From Rhizomys pruinosus (taxonomy: Eukaryota > Chordata > Mammalia > Rodentia > Spalacidae): a DNA stretch of 64,000 nt. A program made the translations under genes and the position numbers. Positions 1-11,849 of the stretch are shown piece by piece (position 1 is the stretch's first letter; the number at the start of each line of letters is the position of its first letter). The notes under the pieces are model-generated. The model saw only the letters and a program-made list of their open reading frames with translations, searched no databases and was not told where the DNA came from. Location of the stretch: positions 1,171,560 through 1,235,559 of the forward strand of contig VZQC01011941.1 in the NCBI GenBank assembly GCA_009823505.1. The letters run 5' to 3'.

Positions 1-3
1 CCA

Positions 4-8
<5 letters not shown>

Positions 9-48
<40 letters not shown>
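9..48. repeat. (TG)20 microsatellite
   Basis: Twenty uninterrupted TG dinucleotides are followed by CATGTTTCTGTG. It is a simple repeat of a length that usually varies between individuals. The open frame across it is low complexity and not a gene. Confidence 0.98.
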
Positions 49-49
<1 letters not shown>

Positions 50-1849
50 ATGTTTCTGTGTATATTTGTTCTCATTTCCCTCAGTGCTAGATTGGACCCT
101 GTGGACTTGAAGCTTTGGAAGTTGGAGGGACACATATGTGACTGTCCCTGTCACTCAGCCACCTCAGCTCGTGGGGTGCACTGGTCCTCTTCTGCCTCGT
201 GGAATTGTTTATCTCAGGGGAACCTCTTGTGCCCTCACTGGAAAAAGCCTTCCGATGGACTCCTACTCCACATCGACATGGGCGGGCTTTCCCACATAAG
301 ATTATGAACTCCATGCTGAACCGGCACAGGCTGTGTCGTCACACTTGGTGTTTCTCTGGGACCAGCACTGGTGGTTCGTTCCCCTCTATCTTCCAGGGCC
401 TGGTACTGTTAGGTTCTCCTTGGGGACTCGATCCATGTGTGTGTTACAAACCAATAAGCAAACAACATTGTTGCTGTGTTAGTGTCCTGTCTGTGAGTTG
501 CAGGTAAAAACTCCCCTCAGAGTCCTGTGGGGTCTGTGCACATCTTAGGAGAAGAGCAGGCTTTAGAGTCAGAAGGTCAAGCTACAAATTCCCTTCCTAC
601 TGTGGGTGAAATGCTTCGTTCACACCAGGCTTCATCTTCCCAGCTATGGGAAAGCTGTCTGTACTTTCCTCCCGAGGGGCCAGCCTCACAAAATCTACTA
701 CACAGGGGGAGCCAATCAAAGTTGGTCAAACAGGAGCAGGCCAGGACGTGGACACTGACCAGATTGGGCATGTGTGCCTGAACAGCTCCAGGACTGAAGG
801 AGGGACCAGGGGGCAAACCTTAGAGACAGAGATGGGGCAGGGACCTGGAGCTCTGGGTCTGGGGAGGGAGGCATGCAACTTCAGGTGGGAGGAGAGTGCA
901 ACCCAGGAACTCAGCATGCCGCTAGCATCCTGCCGCTGCTCCTCGATGTCCCTACACTGCTGGAAACCCATGGTTCAGAAAACGGTCTTTGCTTGTTAGC
1001 TGTCTCCACAGCTCAGGTCCATGCAGGGCTTAGCTGGGATCTCCACTCATGACCTGACAGGCCGGCCAGGCTATGTTCTCATCTGGGGGTTCAGCTAGAG
1101 TGAATTTTGCTTCCCATCTCCCTTGAGTCCTTGGAAGAGTTTTCTTTGCAATTCAGGAGCTGAGGTCTCCATTTACTTGCAGTCTAGTCATATGCCACTC
1201 TGTCCCCTCTCTCCAACAGCAGTGTGCTCCCTTTGTGCTGTGTACTGCGGCAAACACCTTTACCTGATTAGCTCAGGTTCCCCAAACTAAGCTTCCTTTT
1301 CGTTTGCCCACAGTCAGCTGGCTTGTGACTTCAATTGCATCTGTAAAATCCTTTCACTTTTGCCCAAATGTGTCTTAATCATGTCAGCTGCAGCCATTGC
1401 AGGTTCTACTCAGCTCACAGGAAGATGATTAGACAGGGCTTATGTGCTGGGACTGCTGGGCAGTCTGTGCAGCAGACAGAAAGCTGTCTTGCCTGGATGC
1501 GAGGCCAGGATTCAGAGCAGTGGCTTTCCTGTCTACTCTGTTCCAGCTCCATAGCTGGAACAAGGCCAGTGGTACAAGGTGGGGGGTTCTCATCCTGCTG
1601 GCTTCTGGGGATATGATTGTCAACAGTGCCCTTTCAGAACTGAGTCTGATTGGAGGAAACTGTATTGTAACTGGGGCTAAGGAAACATCAGCTTTTTTCC
1701 ATCGTGTCTCGGGCTGTCCTAGAAGGAAGTTGGAGGAATGTAAGCTGCGGTCATAAGAAATGTCCATAAGATTCCCAGACATGGCAGGAAAATGGTCAGA
1801 GGAGACTAGGGTTCTAGAGCTGCATAATTACTGTACACTGTATACTGTA
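49..1849. other. Unique sequence, no gene recognised
   Basis: I see no SINE, LINE or LTR signature and no exon-like frame bounded by good splice sites. Short frames of 80-117 codons overlap on both strands without known motifs. A small partial direct repeat occurs near 1831-1853 (CTGTACACTGTATACTGTAC). Confidence 0.5.
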
Positions 1850-1980
1850 CACTGTGTCTTATTGGGCTCTCACAACAATCTCATGAGAAAGACACTGACC
1901 TAAATTTATAGCTGAAGAAACTGAGGCTCACAGGTTGACCTTGACCAGTCTAAGGTCATAGATCCAGGAAATGGAAACTC
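1850..1980 (-). repeat. MIR SINE, antisense
   Basis: The order of motifs (CTCACAACAATCTCATGAG, then GAAACTGAGGCTCACAGG, then AAGGTCATAGATCC) matches the complement of the MIR core and 3' half. MIR is an old tRNA-derived mammalian SINE. The copy is diverged and its ends are approximate. Confidence 0.75.
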
Positions 1981-3234
1981 TAAATGGATCTACCTAAACC
2001 TCCCAGTCAGCTGGCCTGCCCAGACTGGCACCTTCCACTTGGTGACTGTTCCAGCAATGTCCCCCTGCCCACCCCAAAGCCATCTATTTCTGTTTGCAGT
2101 GACATTTCGTTTTCCCACATTAGAGATGCCAAATTATCAAGTTGACTTCTGAGACATAACTCTCCTGTGGTGGTGCTTGGACCTATTCTTTTATGAGGAT
2201 GATCCGCCAGGTTGAAAGCTCTGGAAATCCTCCTGAGGGCGGAAGAAACAATCTCTTCAGATCCCAAGAACAGGACCCAAATGTCAGCTCCACTGGAGCA
2301 GAAGCTACGTCTTGTTCATTGCCATACTGCCAGGTCTAGCAATGCTCAGACAGAACATGGTACTCACTAAATATTTGTTCAAAGGATGAGGGAGTAAACC
2401 CTTGACTCAAGGGAAACTTAACTCTAATATCAAAGCCAACTCATCTCTTTCAAAGTGAATTCTGACAAAGACTCAGCAGAGCTCAGGGTTTCTTCTGCCT
2501 GCCTCCATCAATGGTCCCTGTGTAAGCCTGGGCCATGAAGGTGAAATGACCCATGTTTTATTTTTACAACAATGGTAAGACCATCCATGCACATGAGTCC
2601 TCCAAGTTTGAGGGAATGAACTGGTAACCACTGCAGTCAACTCACAGATAAGGAGAGGGAAAGGCCCAGCTGCTTTCCTGAACCACATACAGGAGGGTAC
2701 TGGGTCTGTGCCAGCTTGGGAGGGGAGACTACATGATTTGTGCGTTGGCCCTGACAGAGCAGGCCTGTGGGAGGCCCACGGGAGGGGTTTCTCAGGGCCC
2801 TGATGTTACTGATTGATTACCTGCCCCTGCTCACCTTCACGCTCATGCAGGAAGCCCTGATTGCAGCCTGGGAATGAAGACAGGGAGGGCTTCTTCTCCT
2901 GCTGCAGGGGGATGGAGGGGCGTCTGATGGCGTTCACCACAGTCCCTCCTGATTAATTAGGCTGCTCCAATCTGCAAGGGAGCATTTCTCCAGGAAGGAA
3001 ATCTACCTGAACAGCCATCTTGAGTTCCCACGTCTATGCAGGCGAGGTAGAGCAGAGCACACCTTCCACAAAGCAGAGATGGCCCCTGTGAGGGACCTTA
3101 GGGCAGGGACAGAATTTGTGAGAAAAAGATGACTGTGAAACAAAAGTGGCAGAGGGGAGAAAAGTGAATTCTGCTTCCTGGGAGTTTCAGGAAATCGGGG
3201 AAACCACAGAACATGCATGGCATTTTTCTTCGAG
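1981..3234. other. Unique sequence, no gene recognised
   Basis: No repeat family or exon was recognised. The segment at about 2725-2995 contains homeobox-like TGATTGATTACC and TGATTAATTAGG motifs in GC-richer surroundings and could be conserved non-coding DNA, but I cannot test this here. Confidence 0.4.
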
Positions 3235-3349
3235 GGGATCTTTGGGAGACAAGCCTCACTAGGTAGTCCAGGCTGGCCCGGAACTTGTGATTCTCTTCCC
3301 TCCATCTCATGAATGTTTGGATCATAGGTTTGTACCACCATACCCAGCA
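3235..3349 (-). repeat. B1 SINE (old, diverged), antisense
   Basis: CACTAGGTAGTCCAGGCTGG and the terminal CCACCATACCCAGCAT match an antisense B1. It has many more differences than the other B1 copies here and no clear poly(T), so it is an early insertion. Confidence 0.75.
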
Positions 3350-3409
3350 TCGAGGACATTTTTATGGAAGGGTAATACCTAAAATTTGGCCTCTCCTTGT
3401 CTGTGTTTG

Positions 3410-3470
3410 ACACTATTTCTACATCTTATTAGCTGTGTGATCTTGGATGAGCTGTGCTTTTGAACTTTTG
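3410..3470 (+). repeat. MIR core fragment
   Basis: TTAGCTGTGTGATCTTGGAT matches the conserved MIR core (acttactagctgtgtgaccttggg). Only the core is recognisable. Confidence 0.55.
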
Positions 3471-3654
3471 TTTTCTTGTTTGTTAAGAGTTAAATCTAAC
3501 AATTCCCTGTGCTTCCTGGGCCTCCACAGAGCAGCATGCCTGGAGAACAGGACTGAGTCTATCGGTGATTTTTTTGGATGAATGGCACCATCTTGCCCCA
3601 TTAGACAAATCATCAGTAACAAAGGGCAGTGTTGTCTGGCTGTGATACAAGTGT

Positions 3655-3962
3655 GACCCCCAGATTCATATGCAGGAAATGTCAGCCCCCTGTGTAACAA
3701 AGGTGGGTGGAGCCCACCAAGGGGGCTCCACAGTCATGTGTGGCTTAACAGCCTCTCTAAAAGGCTTGAGGCCACATGAGAGATCATTAACTACTTCACA
3801 TTGGATGATGTCATCTGCCAAGTTCTAATACAGGAAGTGAGGCCTCACCAGAGACAGTCCCCCATCTTGGGATTCCTGGCCTCCGAATGCATAAGAAACA
3901 AATCTATGTTCTTTATATTTCACCTGGTTTTTAGTGTTCTGTCATAACACTCCATATGGACT
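3655..3962 (+). mobile_element. MaLR (MLT1-type) solitary LTR, diverged
   Basis: The segment resembles an ERVL-MaLR LTR. It opens with a stretch like CCCCCAGATTCATATG, has a TCTTGGGATTCCTGGCCTCC block before a degraded polyadenylation area, and ends GTTCTGTCATAACACTCCATATGGACTAAG, close to the common terminus TTATAGCAACAcAAATGGACTAAGA. No internal retroviral coding sequence is present. It is an old solitary LTR without coding capacity. Confidence 0.65.
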
Positions 3963-6100
3963 AAGAATATCTTATTAAACCTATTTTTCAAATGCTGTAT
4001 ATGTGTTTATATGAAAAGTCGACAGAATTCTCCCAATGAACGCAACAAAAAACTTGATGGTTTTACAAAAGCGATGGAGCTACGTAAAGAATTCAGACAT
4101 CCAAGGCATGTGAGCTGTCCCACCATGTGGACAGTGCTTGTTCGAGTGTCATGGCCTACTCAGAGGAACCTGGAGCAGAGCCGGATCTCGAGCTTGTATA
4201 CTGAAAAGCCGCTGGCACAGGCAGGACAGGACGGCTGTCTGTGCTGGATGCCCAGGCTCTGGACGACGTCTTTCCCTACATGTCCAGCTTCCTGCCACTT
4301 CTATTGGGACCTTGTGTCTTCTTGTCTTGAATTTGCCCAACCTTGCCTGTTCTTGATTTTGGTTCTTCCTGCCACTCAGAGAGAGAGTCTAAATCATGGA
4401 GAAGTTGTATCGTTCTGAACAAAATAAAACGCCATTGTTTGCATTGATTGCCTCCTTCCTTTTCTTCAGAAAATGGATGAAGCAGGGCCCTGAAACCCAG
4501 AGAAGCAGTGAGGCCATGGCCGGCTCTGGGAACAGCAAGGTCCCTCCTGGCCTTGGAATATTCCAAACGAACCACCCAGAAGCCTGCCAAGAACTGAGGA
4601 GTTTTAATCATTGTTTCTGTCTTCTGGGGGGGAAAAAGAGTCATTTGTAGCCTGGCAACTGAGATCTGCGCATTCTTCCCCATGCCAAGCTGTAAACGCA
4701 GCCTCCCTCTGCTCAGCATAATGATGCTCAGAGGCTAGCAACCAGCAGGGACTGGGGTGGCGCACGAGGGCTGCAGGCACGGGCAGTGGTGGCAGGTCGG
4801 GGTGTATATCACAGGAACTGCATGGTAACAGGACCCGTGTTCTTCTGGTGGACGTGCAAGAACTTAATGGAGAGTCCTACACTTCGCCCAGCATGAGGAC
4901 TTGCTGCAGGACCACTGTTTGTTACATCAAGCAGCCACAGGTGTGGCGTGGAGAGGGCTGTGGGGGTGCCCTGGGCTAGACGAGGGCTCTCTCTCCCTGA
5001 GGCTCTTCTTTCTCCCTCCTGGGGTATCCCCACAGCTTGCTACTGCCGACATCTTTTCCTTCTCATCCCCTGCCTCTGTCTTATTCTTTGGTCCAGGCAA
5101 AATCTCAGGAGGCCCCAAGGGTTACAGTGGCTCCAAGCACAATGCTGTTGAAGCAAAAGAAGAAACAGACAGCAAACATTAGTAGACAGGCACTTCAGCT
5201 CTCACATCCGAACAACGGGTTAGATGGAGCGAGGGTTAAGGATGTGGCTCTGGGGTCTGGTCACCTGGACATGAATCTGAATCACCCCAATTCCTTGCCT
5301 ATGGCCAGCCCCCATCCAAAGTGCTAAAAGGATGGCGGCTTTTGTTACTTTCAGTAATGTGTTCACATTACCACCACTACATTAGAAAACCGTGGCTGTG
5401 GTTGAATTGTACATTTCTTCAGCACCCTCCCCTCAGGCTGGCTGAGAGGTTTAGGAAAGATCCATTTAGTTGAGTTCCTAGTGCCACATTGATTTTATAA
5501 TTCATATTAAGAAACAGGGCTGGGGGAGTGTCTCAGTGATACCTTGTGCTGACTCCATTCCCACCCCAGCTCTGCAAAGAACTGAACATTATACTAAAAA
5601 GTTCTCTCTGGGTTCTCTCTGAACGCAGGAATGTAGATGCATCTGCCTTGGAGGCTGCTGCAGGCACTCGGCAGGGGAAGGGGGCACGTGGCAGACCCTC
5701 AAGGGGAGGTATATGTGACATCACGAGGTCCTTGATACAGTATGTACCCAGAAGTGTACAATTGCGCAGCGTGGAACTCCTGCCAGAAAAGTACAGCCCG
5801 ACCCGCACCTGGGAAATAACACGTGGACCCAACTGAGGGGCCCTCTACACAACATCCGGGCGTACAGGAAGCAGCCAGCCAGGAGACAGAAACAAAGAGC
5901 AAAGGGGATCACAGAGAGCTGGACTCACTGACTAGACCTGGGGCTGGAGAACATGGAACAACTGGACTGTTGAGATGGCAGGGGAAATCAGGGTGTGGGT
6001 GGCCTAGATCTGGTTCTCACATCGCTGATGTAAATTTTTCCTTAGACCACTGAACTACAGTGATATAAACGAATGTCCTCAGCCTTAGAAAACATTGCTA
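3963..6100. other. Unique sequence, no gene recognised
   Basis: I recognise no repeat family, promoter or exon with homology. Overlapping short frames on both strands (up to about 147 codons at 4276-4719, minus strand) have no signal peptide, domain motif or low-complexity-free core that I can identify. Confidence 0.45.
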
Positions 6101-6115
6101 TATGGAGAGAGTACT

Positions 6116-6254
6116 TTTTTTTTTTTTTGTCTTTTTGAGACAGGGTCTCCCTGTAGCTCACTATGTAGACCAGGCTGGCCTTGAACTCAGGGATCCACCT
6201 GCCTCTGCCTCCCAAGTGCTGCTGGAGCTACAGGCATGGGCCAGCACACCTGGC
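6116..6254 (-). repeat. B1 SINE, antisense, with TSD
   Basis: Poly(T) is followed by GAGACAGGGTCTCCCTGTAG, GACCAGGCTGGCCTTGAACT and the terminal CAGCACACCTGGC. This is a 7SL-derived B1 in antisense. It is flanked by TATGGAGAGAGTACT (6101-6115) and TATGGAGAGAATACT (6255-6269), a 15-bp target-site duplication with one mismatch. Confidence 0.95.
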
Positions 6255-6323
6255 TATGGAGAGAATACTTAGACTTATGCTCAAACAGTTGGGAAGAGGA
6301 GGATCTGCAAATCTCAAGTGCTT

Positions 6324-6500
6324 CATAAATTATATATCATATATAATTACATATGGATATATAAAATTTGAAGCTTATTAATCCAAAATAGATATGATAC
6401 ACAAATATTTCATTTAATGAACATATATACATAATTTCCTGAAATGTATGTGTATGAGCATTTATATATAAGTGCGTATGTATGAATATATATAAATGTG
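6324..6500. repeat. AT-rich tract
   Basis: Dense TATA/ATAT/TATG words with few G or C. No terminator or promoter arrangement was recognised; the TATA-like words are compositional. Confidence 0.7.
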
Positions 6501-6814
6501 CACACAGCAAGGGAAGGAGGGGGGAGGGCTGTGTTATCTGTTATTATTCTGAGGTCTTAAGCTGCCTCTATTTTCCTGGCCCATCCCAGTTTTGCCTGTT
6601 TGGAGACTTGAAGTGAAATCATACACAGTGTATGTCCTGGCTCAATATATCCTGAAATTCATGTGCGTTGCCAAGTAGAGAAGTGGTTGGCTCTTTTTCA
6701 TTGCTGTATAGAATTACGTTTCTCTTGTAGTCCCTCTTCCATGAATGCATGTTTGGGTTTGTTTCCTCATTTCAACACCTTGAACACTATATTGGAGAAC
6801 ATACATATGTGTGC

Positions 6815-6842
6815 GCACGCGTGTGTGGTGTGTGTGTGTGTG
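6815..6842. repeat. Short (GT)n microsatellite
   Basis: GCGCACGCGTGTGTGG leads into a short run of GT repeats. Low-complexity DNA. Confidence 0.85.
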
Positions 6843-7115
6843 TAGGAATGGAGTGGTTGTCTCATAAAACATGCAAATGTCGCATGTTCATATGCCCTGA
6901 CAACTTTCCAAATTGGTTGGGCCATTTTATATCTCCCCACCCCAGCAAAGGTAAAGCATTCTAGTTGCTCTATACTTTTGTCAACACTTGGTCTTGACAG
7001 TTCTTTTAGCTTAGCCGTTCTCATCATGCAGCATGGGCTTAATTCATGCTCCTCCAGTGACAGTTGAAGCTGACTCCTCATGTTTGCTAGCCATCCACAT
7101 ATGTGTTTGGGTTTG

Positions 7116-7117
<2 letters not shown>

Positions 7118-7154
<37 letters not shown>

Positions 7155-7298
7155 TTTTTTGTTTTTTTTTTTTTTTCTTTTTTTTCGAGACAGGGTCTCT
7201 TCATAGCCCCAGTGTCCTGGAACTCACTGTGTAGACCAGGCTGGCCTTGAATCACAAGATCCGCCTGTCTCTGCCCAAGTGCTAGGATTAAAGTCGCG
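7118..7298 (-). repeat. B1 SINE with very long poly(T), antisense
   Basis: About 70 bases of nearly pure T precede CGAGACAGGGTCTCTTCATA and GACCAGGCTGGCCTTGAA. The B1 5' end is missing: the copy stops after GATTAAAGTCGCG and the poly(T) of the next B1 begins at once. This suggests the second B1 inserted near its head. Confidence 0.9.
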
Positions 7299-7436
7299 TT
7301 TTTTTTGAGTCAGGGTCTCCCTTTAGTCCCAGCTGGTCTGGAGCTCACTATGTAGACAGTCGGGCCTTGAACTCACAGAGATTCCTGCCTGCCTCCCAAG
7401 TGCTAGGATTAAAGGCATGCGCCACCACACCTGGCT
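7299..7436 (-). repeat. B1 SINE, antisense
   Basis: TTTTTTTTGAGTCAGGGTCT starts the element and CCACCACACCTGGC ends it. It is head-to-tail with the preceding B1, with no spacer. Confidence 0.92.
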
Positions 7437-7546
7437 TAAGATATGTGGTTTTGTGAAGTGACTGTTCCATGTATTCTGCCCCTCTTCCTGTGGGATGTCA
7501 CATCTTGTTGATTTGGAAGGGTTCTTTACATATTTGGGGATGTGTT

Positions 7547-7717
7547 TTATTTTTTTCACTTTTTTTTTTTTTTGGTATTTTTTGAGGCAGGGTCTCCTGT
7601 TTAGTACCAGCTGTCCTGGAGCTCCCTCTGTAGACCAGGCTGGCCTTGAACTCATAGAGATCAGCCTACCTCTACCTCCTGAGTGCTGTGATTAAAGGCA
7701 CGTGCCACCACGCCTGG
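7547..7717 (-). repeat. B1 SINE, antisense, with TSD
   Basis: Poly(T), TGAGGCAGGGTCTCC, GACCAGGCTGGCCTTGAACT and CCACCACGCCTGG identify an antisense B1. Flanks TTTGGGGATGTGTT (7533-7546) and TTTGGGGGTGTGTT (7718-7731) form a 14-bp target-site duplication with one mismatch. Confidence 0.95.
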
Positions 7718-7929
7718 TTTGGGGGTGTGTTCTGCCAGACTCTCTGAGACTGTGTGTGTCCTCTCTTGTTCTGTGGTGTATTTTTTTCAGGCTCTTCATG
7801 GGATTTTTTTTAATAAATAGAAGTTTTAATTTTCATGATGCACAAATTATCCTTTTTTTCCAGGAACTGGTAGTTTAACCTTTACTCTTTTATAAGACTA
7901 AATGGAAGAGTTTATGAATAATAAAATCA

Positions 7930-8137
7930 TGGGGCTGGAGAGATGGCTCAGCAGTTAAGAGCACTGGCTGCTCTTACAGAGGAGTTGGGTTCAGTTCCCA
8001 GCACTTTTGTGGTGGCTCACAACCATCTGAAACTCCAGTTCCAGGGAATCCAGCACCCTCTTCTGGCCTCCTAGAGTACTGCATGCATAATTGCATTTTT
8101 ATACATGCAGGCAAAACTCATACATATAATTTTTTAA
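7930..8137 (+). repeat. B2 SINE with TSD
   Basis: GGGGCTGGAGAGATGGCTCA starts a tRNA-like head with pol III A box (TGGCTCAGCAG) and B box (GGTTCAGTTCC), followed by the B2 body (CACCCTCTTCTGGCCTCC) and an A/T-rich tail. AATAATAAAATCA at 7917-7929 and 8138-8150 is a perfect 13-bp target-site duplication. Confidence 0.96.
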
Positions 8138-8150
8138 AATAATAAAATCA

Positions 8151-9090
8151 GGTGGGTCTCCACTCTAGGTCTCAGTGGGGAGGGGGATCCCTGGTCAAAC
8201 TCCAAAGTCTCCCTCCTCCTTGGGGACACTGGTGGGGAGAGGCTTGTCTTCCTTTACATAGTCGAATTCTGAAATTCAGCCTCCTGGGCTGACTCCTATC
8301 TGACCCCTTCAGGGCTCTGTGTCCAGCAGTGAGTGCAGTCCTGCGCACACACTGGTGTGCACAGAGATACAGACAGAAGAGCATCATTTCAGTTCGGGTC
8401 CTAGAGCAACTGCAAAAGTGGGCACTGGACATGAAGATCACTCTGCTTGTGGGAAGTAGAGGAAGAGAGAGTCACTGAAGGTGTCGCAGAGGAGGGAGCT
8501 ATTCAAAGAGGTGTTATTGGGTGCATAGCCTGCCAGAAAGATCAGGTATAGAAAATTTCAGGTAGAAAAATACCCAGGGACCAGCAAGAGCTAGAACCCG
8601 TGGGAAACTACATATAGAATAGAATTTAAGAAAGGGGGCTGCTGCCTCCCAACCCAACCTCCCCTAAAACAGGCCTTGGACAACATGCTGTTCATTCTGC
8701 ATGGCAGGGTTGATGGTTCAAGTCAGGCCCTGTCACTGAAGAGAGCAGTCAGTCTCATGAAAAGCTCAGGGGAGACAAGCGGTCCTGGGGATCCTATGGA
8801 GGCAGTGGCCCTAAGGCAGTCCAGGAAGACCCTCTGTCACAGAGCCCTGAATTCCCCTCGCTCTGCACATGCAGAGAGGAGGTGCGGGGTGTTGAGTCAG
8901 CAGGGAAGACAGGGAGCATAGTAGAGGTCCGTCACACTGCAGCCTTTCCAGAGTCTTGGGGAAATCTGCTCTGTGCTGCCTATAGGAAGCATCTGTATTC
9001 TCTACTCTCTGTCCTCAGAGGCTTCAAGCTGTTGTCCAAAGCTCTGGAATCCAGGGCACAGACCTCCTCTGTGCCAAGTTTCCAAGGATA
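8151..9090. other. Unique sequence, no gene recognised
   Basis: No repeat family or convincing exon. Frames here (up to about 89 codons) lack recognisable motifs. Confidence 0.45.
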
Positions 9091-9096
9091 TTCAAG

Positions 9097-9715
9097 GTTA
9101 CACATACACAAACACACAACACATATATACATACACTCATACAGGCATGGACACATTCGCACACACATGATGAATACATATGCACTGACACAGACACACA
9201 TGCACACATACTCATATGCACATACACCCACCCATATACACATACACACTTGTGCACATACAGTGAAAACACACACACATGCACACATGCTCACACACTC
9301 AGATATAGTCACATATGCACACACATACACAGATACATATACACAGACACACATATACTGACACAGATACAGGGACACATACATGCGCACACACAAACAT
9401 ACCCCCCCACAGACACAGACACAAACATATAGACATACATAGGCCCACACACAGATACACAAACACATATGCACACATACAAACACACATAGGAACACAT
9501 ACAAACCCACACAGACATACACATACACTTATACATACACACAAACCCACACACCATACACAGATACACAGTCACATACATACATGAACATATGCCTACA
9601 TGTGTGCATAGGGCACACACATAAACATATACCTTCATACATACAGACCCTAACATGCATGTGCATACATATATACACAAACACACATATAACTGCACAC
9701 ACATGTGCAGTACTG
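9097..9715. repeat. Long degenerate (CA)n/(CATA)n tract
   Basis: About 620 bases of alternating purine-pyrimidine words (ACACATACACAC, CATACATATGCACA) with scattered interruptions and a C run near 9402. Open frames of up to 182 codons on both strands translate only to His/Thr/Tyr or Cys/Val/Tyr simple repeats and are artefacts. Confidence 0.95.
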
Positions 9716-10054
9716 TACATCCTACATTACTGCTCAGGGGCAAGGCCCCCAAGCCACTCCTGTAGTAGTCTGGGCATCAAAATAAGAGCACAGGCTGTCT
9801 CCCACCTTCGCCCTGCCCCTTGCCCTTGCACCATCCTGCACCCCATCCTGTACCTGTTAGTCTTCCTGAGCAGCCTCCTTGGCTTTGGTGACAATAGCAA
9901 ATGAGGCTGGAGACAGCTCTGGGACCCCTGGCCCTGACTGGGCCATTTGATCCTGACTTGTGTCACCTTGCTGTCAGGGAAGCACCCCAGTGGGTAAAGT
10001 AATCTCCCCTAGGGTGGCAGGAACCCAAGTGTCTACAGTGGCAGACACTCCCAG

Positions 10055-10175
10055 GTCCTGCCTGTGACACCACAGACCAGATGCTTCATGTCTGTCAGGC
10101 TTAGTTTTGCAATCTACAAAGTGGAACTGGTACCCAACCCAGGTTTGCCGGGTCTTGTGTGGGAGGACAGCCTCT
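10055..10175 (+). repeat. MIR-like fragment
   Basis: CTTAGTTTTGCAATCTACAA followed by GTGGAACTGGTACCCAACCC resembles the sense MIR core (ctcagtttcctcatctgtaaaatggg). Diverged. Confidence 0.5.
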
Positions 10176-10689
10176 AGATGCCACCCACTCTTCCATTCAG
10201 TAGGTATTTTACGTGGGCCTTTGTGCCAGGCCTGGGCACAGAAGCACAGTAAGTGTTTCCTTCATACCTGAGTGCCCTGTGCCATTCCCTTCATCCAAAT
10301 GGACTTTAGAAACTGTAGGAAAAAGCCTGGATTCTCTCCTGGCCAGTGCTGGAAGGAACCACGTCCAGCCTTTGGTGCCACTACCCCAAGAACCAGCATT
10401 CAGAGTGAAGCCTCGGGACTGTGTGGCCTGGTGAGGCACTGGTGGTAGGAACCCACCTCCCTCAGCGGCCAGCTCCTCACCAGCAGGGCAAAGTCTGGCT
10501 CAGGCTCCAAGGGCTAGAAGGCTGGTGGGGTCAGGACAGCGGCACAGGAAGTGGTGAGCAAGATCACAGCTCTAGGACACACAGCCCGACTCATATGGCA
10601 ACTTGGTCCACAGGGTGGTGGCAGAGTGAGGCTGGGGTTTGGTAGGAAGTGAGGTATTGGTTTCCAGCCATACTAGGCCCAGCTCGAAG

Positions 10690-10810
10690 GCTGGGAGCAT
10701 CACCTGGACTTTCCACACACCATTACATCTAAGTCTCACAAGTTTACAGATTAGGAAGCAGGCTCAGCAGAATCAATATGTTGTCCAACAGCACCTAGGA
10801 TCAGAGGTGC
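10690..10810 (-). repeat. MIR SINE, antisense
   Basis: CATTACATCTAAGTCTCACA, TTTACAGATTAGGAAGCAGG and TGTCCAACAGCACCTAGGA follow the order of antisense MIR. Diverged, ends approximate. Confidence 0.6.
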
Positions 10811-11758
10811 GATGAGAACTCAAGGCGACCTCCTTCACCTGTCATTCAAGCTGGCCCCGCCTACCCAGCATTTTCTGTCTCTTCACAACCTAAGACAGTC
10901 CATATGTAGGGAATCAGGCAAAGCAAACCAGCTCCTCTCCTGCCTTAAACTCCTCATTATCTGCATCCAGGAGAACCATACCACACCATATGCTCCCTTT
11001 TGTTATTTAGCTGTGTAGTCAGTATTGCTAAGGTGCCCAACTGGACATGGGGACATCCCCTACCTGTACCTGTCAGAGAGCAGGAACAGGTCAGTAGAAG
11101 TCCCTGAGGGCTGGGCTTGTGGAGAGAAGGGAATGGGTGAGAGGGGTGCCCAGGGCAGAAAGAGTCTGGCTCAGAGCCACCCGGTTCTGCAATCTAAATG
11201 GGACCATGGGTGTGGGTGTCACCTCCACACGTAGGCGGCCTGTCTTGGGGCTTTGGAGCCTGGCCGCACGGCTTTCTTGCTCACAATGGCCCTCCACACT
11301 GGCACCACCAGCTGGCAGAGGCCCTAGACCTAGAAATCCCAGTGGATCCGGATCCGCAGCAGGAAGACAAAACATTCTCAGGGCTGTTCCCTAGCAACGC
11401 GAGCTGCTGGCCGCAGCTGCAGGTCCGCAGCTGATACCCTTCCTTCCATCCATTTGCTGGAGGCATTGGTTTTAGGTGGTCCAGGAACCTTCCTAACGTC
11501 CCTTCAATGATCCAAGAAGCCATTTGCTTAGAAAACCTCCCTCCTCCCTCTTCCCTCCCTCCTCCCGCCCCACCAGCCCTTAGCCAGTGAAAACTGCAGC
11601 AGATCACTGAACTGAACCCCAGTGGCTTGTGGAACAAAGCGGCAAGAGCAGTGGGGTGACTTCCCTTGGGGTGACGCTGCCCACCTTGGGCTGCTGGGGG
11701 GTGGGGAGGATAACTGGAACCAGAAGACAAGACGCTAACCAAGCCCAGCACCCGGCAG

Positions 11759-11840
11759 AAGTGGAGGGGGAGGGGAAGGGGAGCAGAAGGGAAGGAGGAG
11801 GAAGAGGAAGGGGAGCGGGGGGAGGGGGAGGAGAGAGAGG
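11759..11840. repeat. Homopurine (GGA/GGGA)n tract
   Basis: About 80 bases made almost only of G and A (units such as GGAGGGGGAGG, GAAGGAGGAGGAAGAGG). The complementary strand is nearly pure pyrimidine. Such tracts can form triplex or G-quadruplex structures. The 187-codon minus-strand frame running through it (11281-11844) gives Ser/Pro-rich low complexity. Confidence 0.9.
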
Positions 11841-11849
11841 CCACTCATT

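Larger units (their letters stand above)
9716..11755. other. Unique GC-moderate sequence with old MIR pieces
   Basis: Apart from two MIR fragments listed separately, no repeat or exon is recognised. The stretch 11190-11440 is relatively CpG-containing (GTGGATCCGGATCCGCAGC, CTAGCAACGCGAGCTG). I see no CpG island of promoter size or transcription-start signature. Confidence 0.4.

Noticed and set aside
9309..9752. Cys/Val/Tyr-rich frames
   Set aside because: Pure consequence of the CA/TG dinucleotide repeat.
11281..11844. 187-codon minus-strand open frame
   Set aside because: It runs through the homopurine tract and yields Ser/Pro-rich low-complexity sequence at its start.
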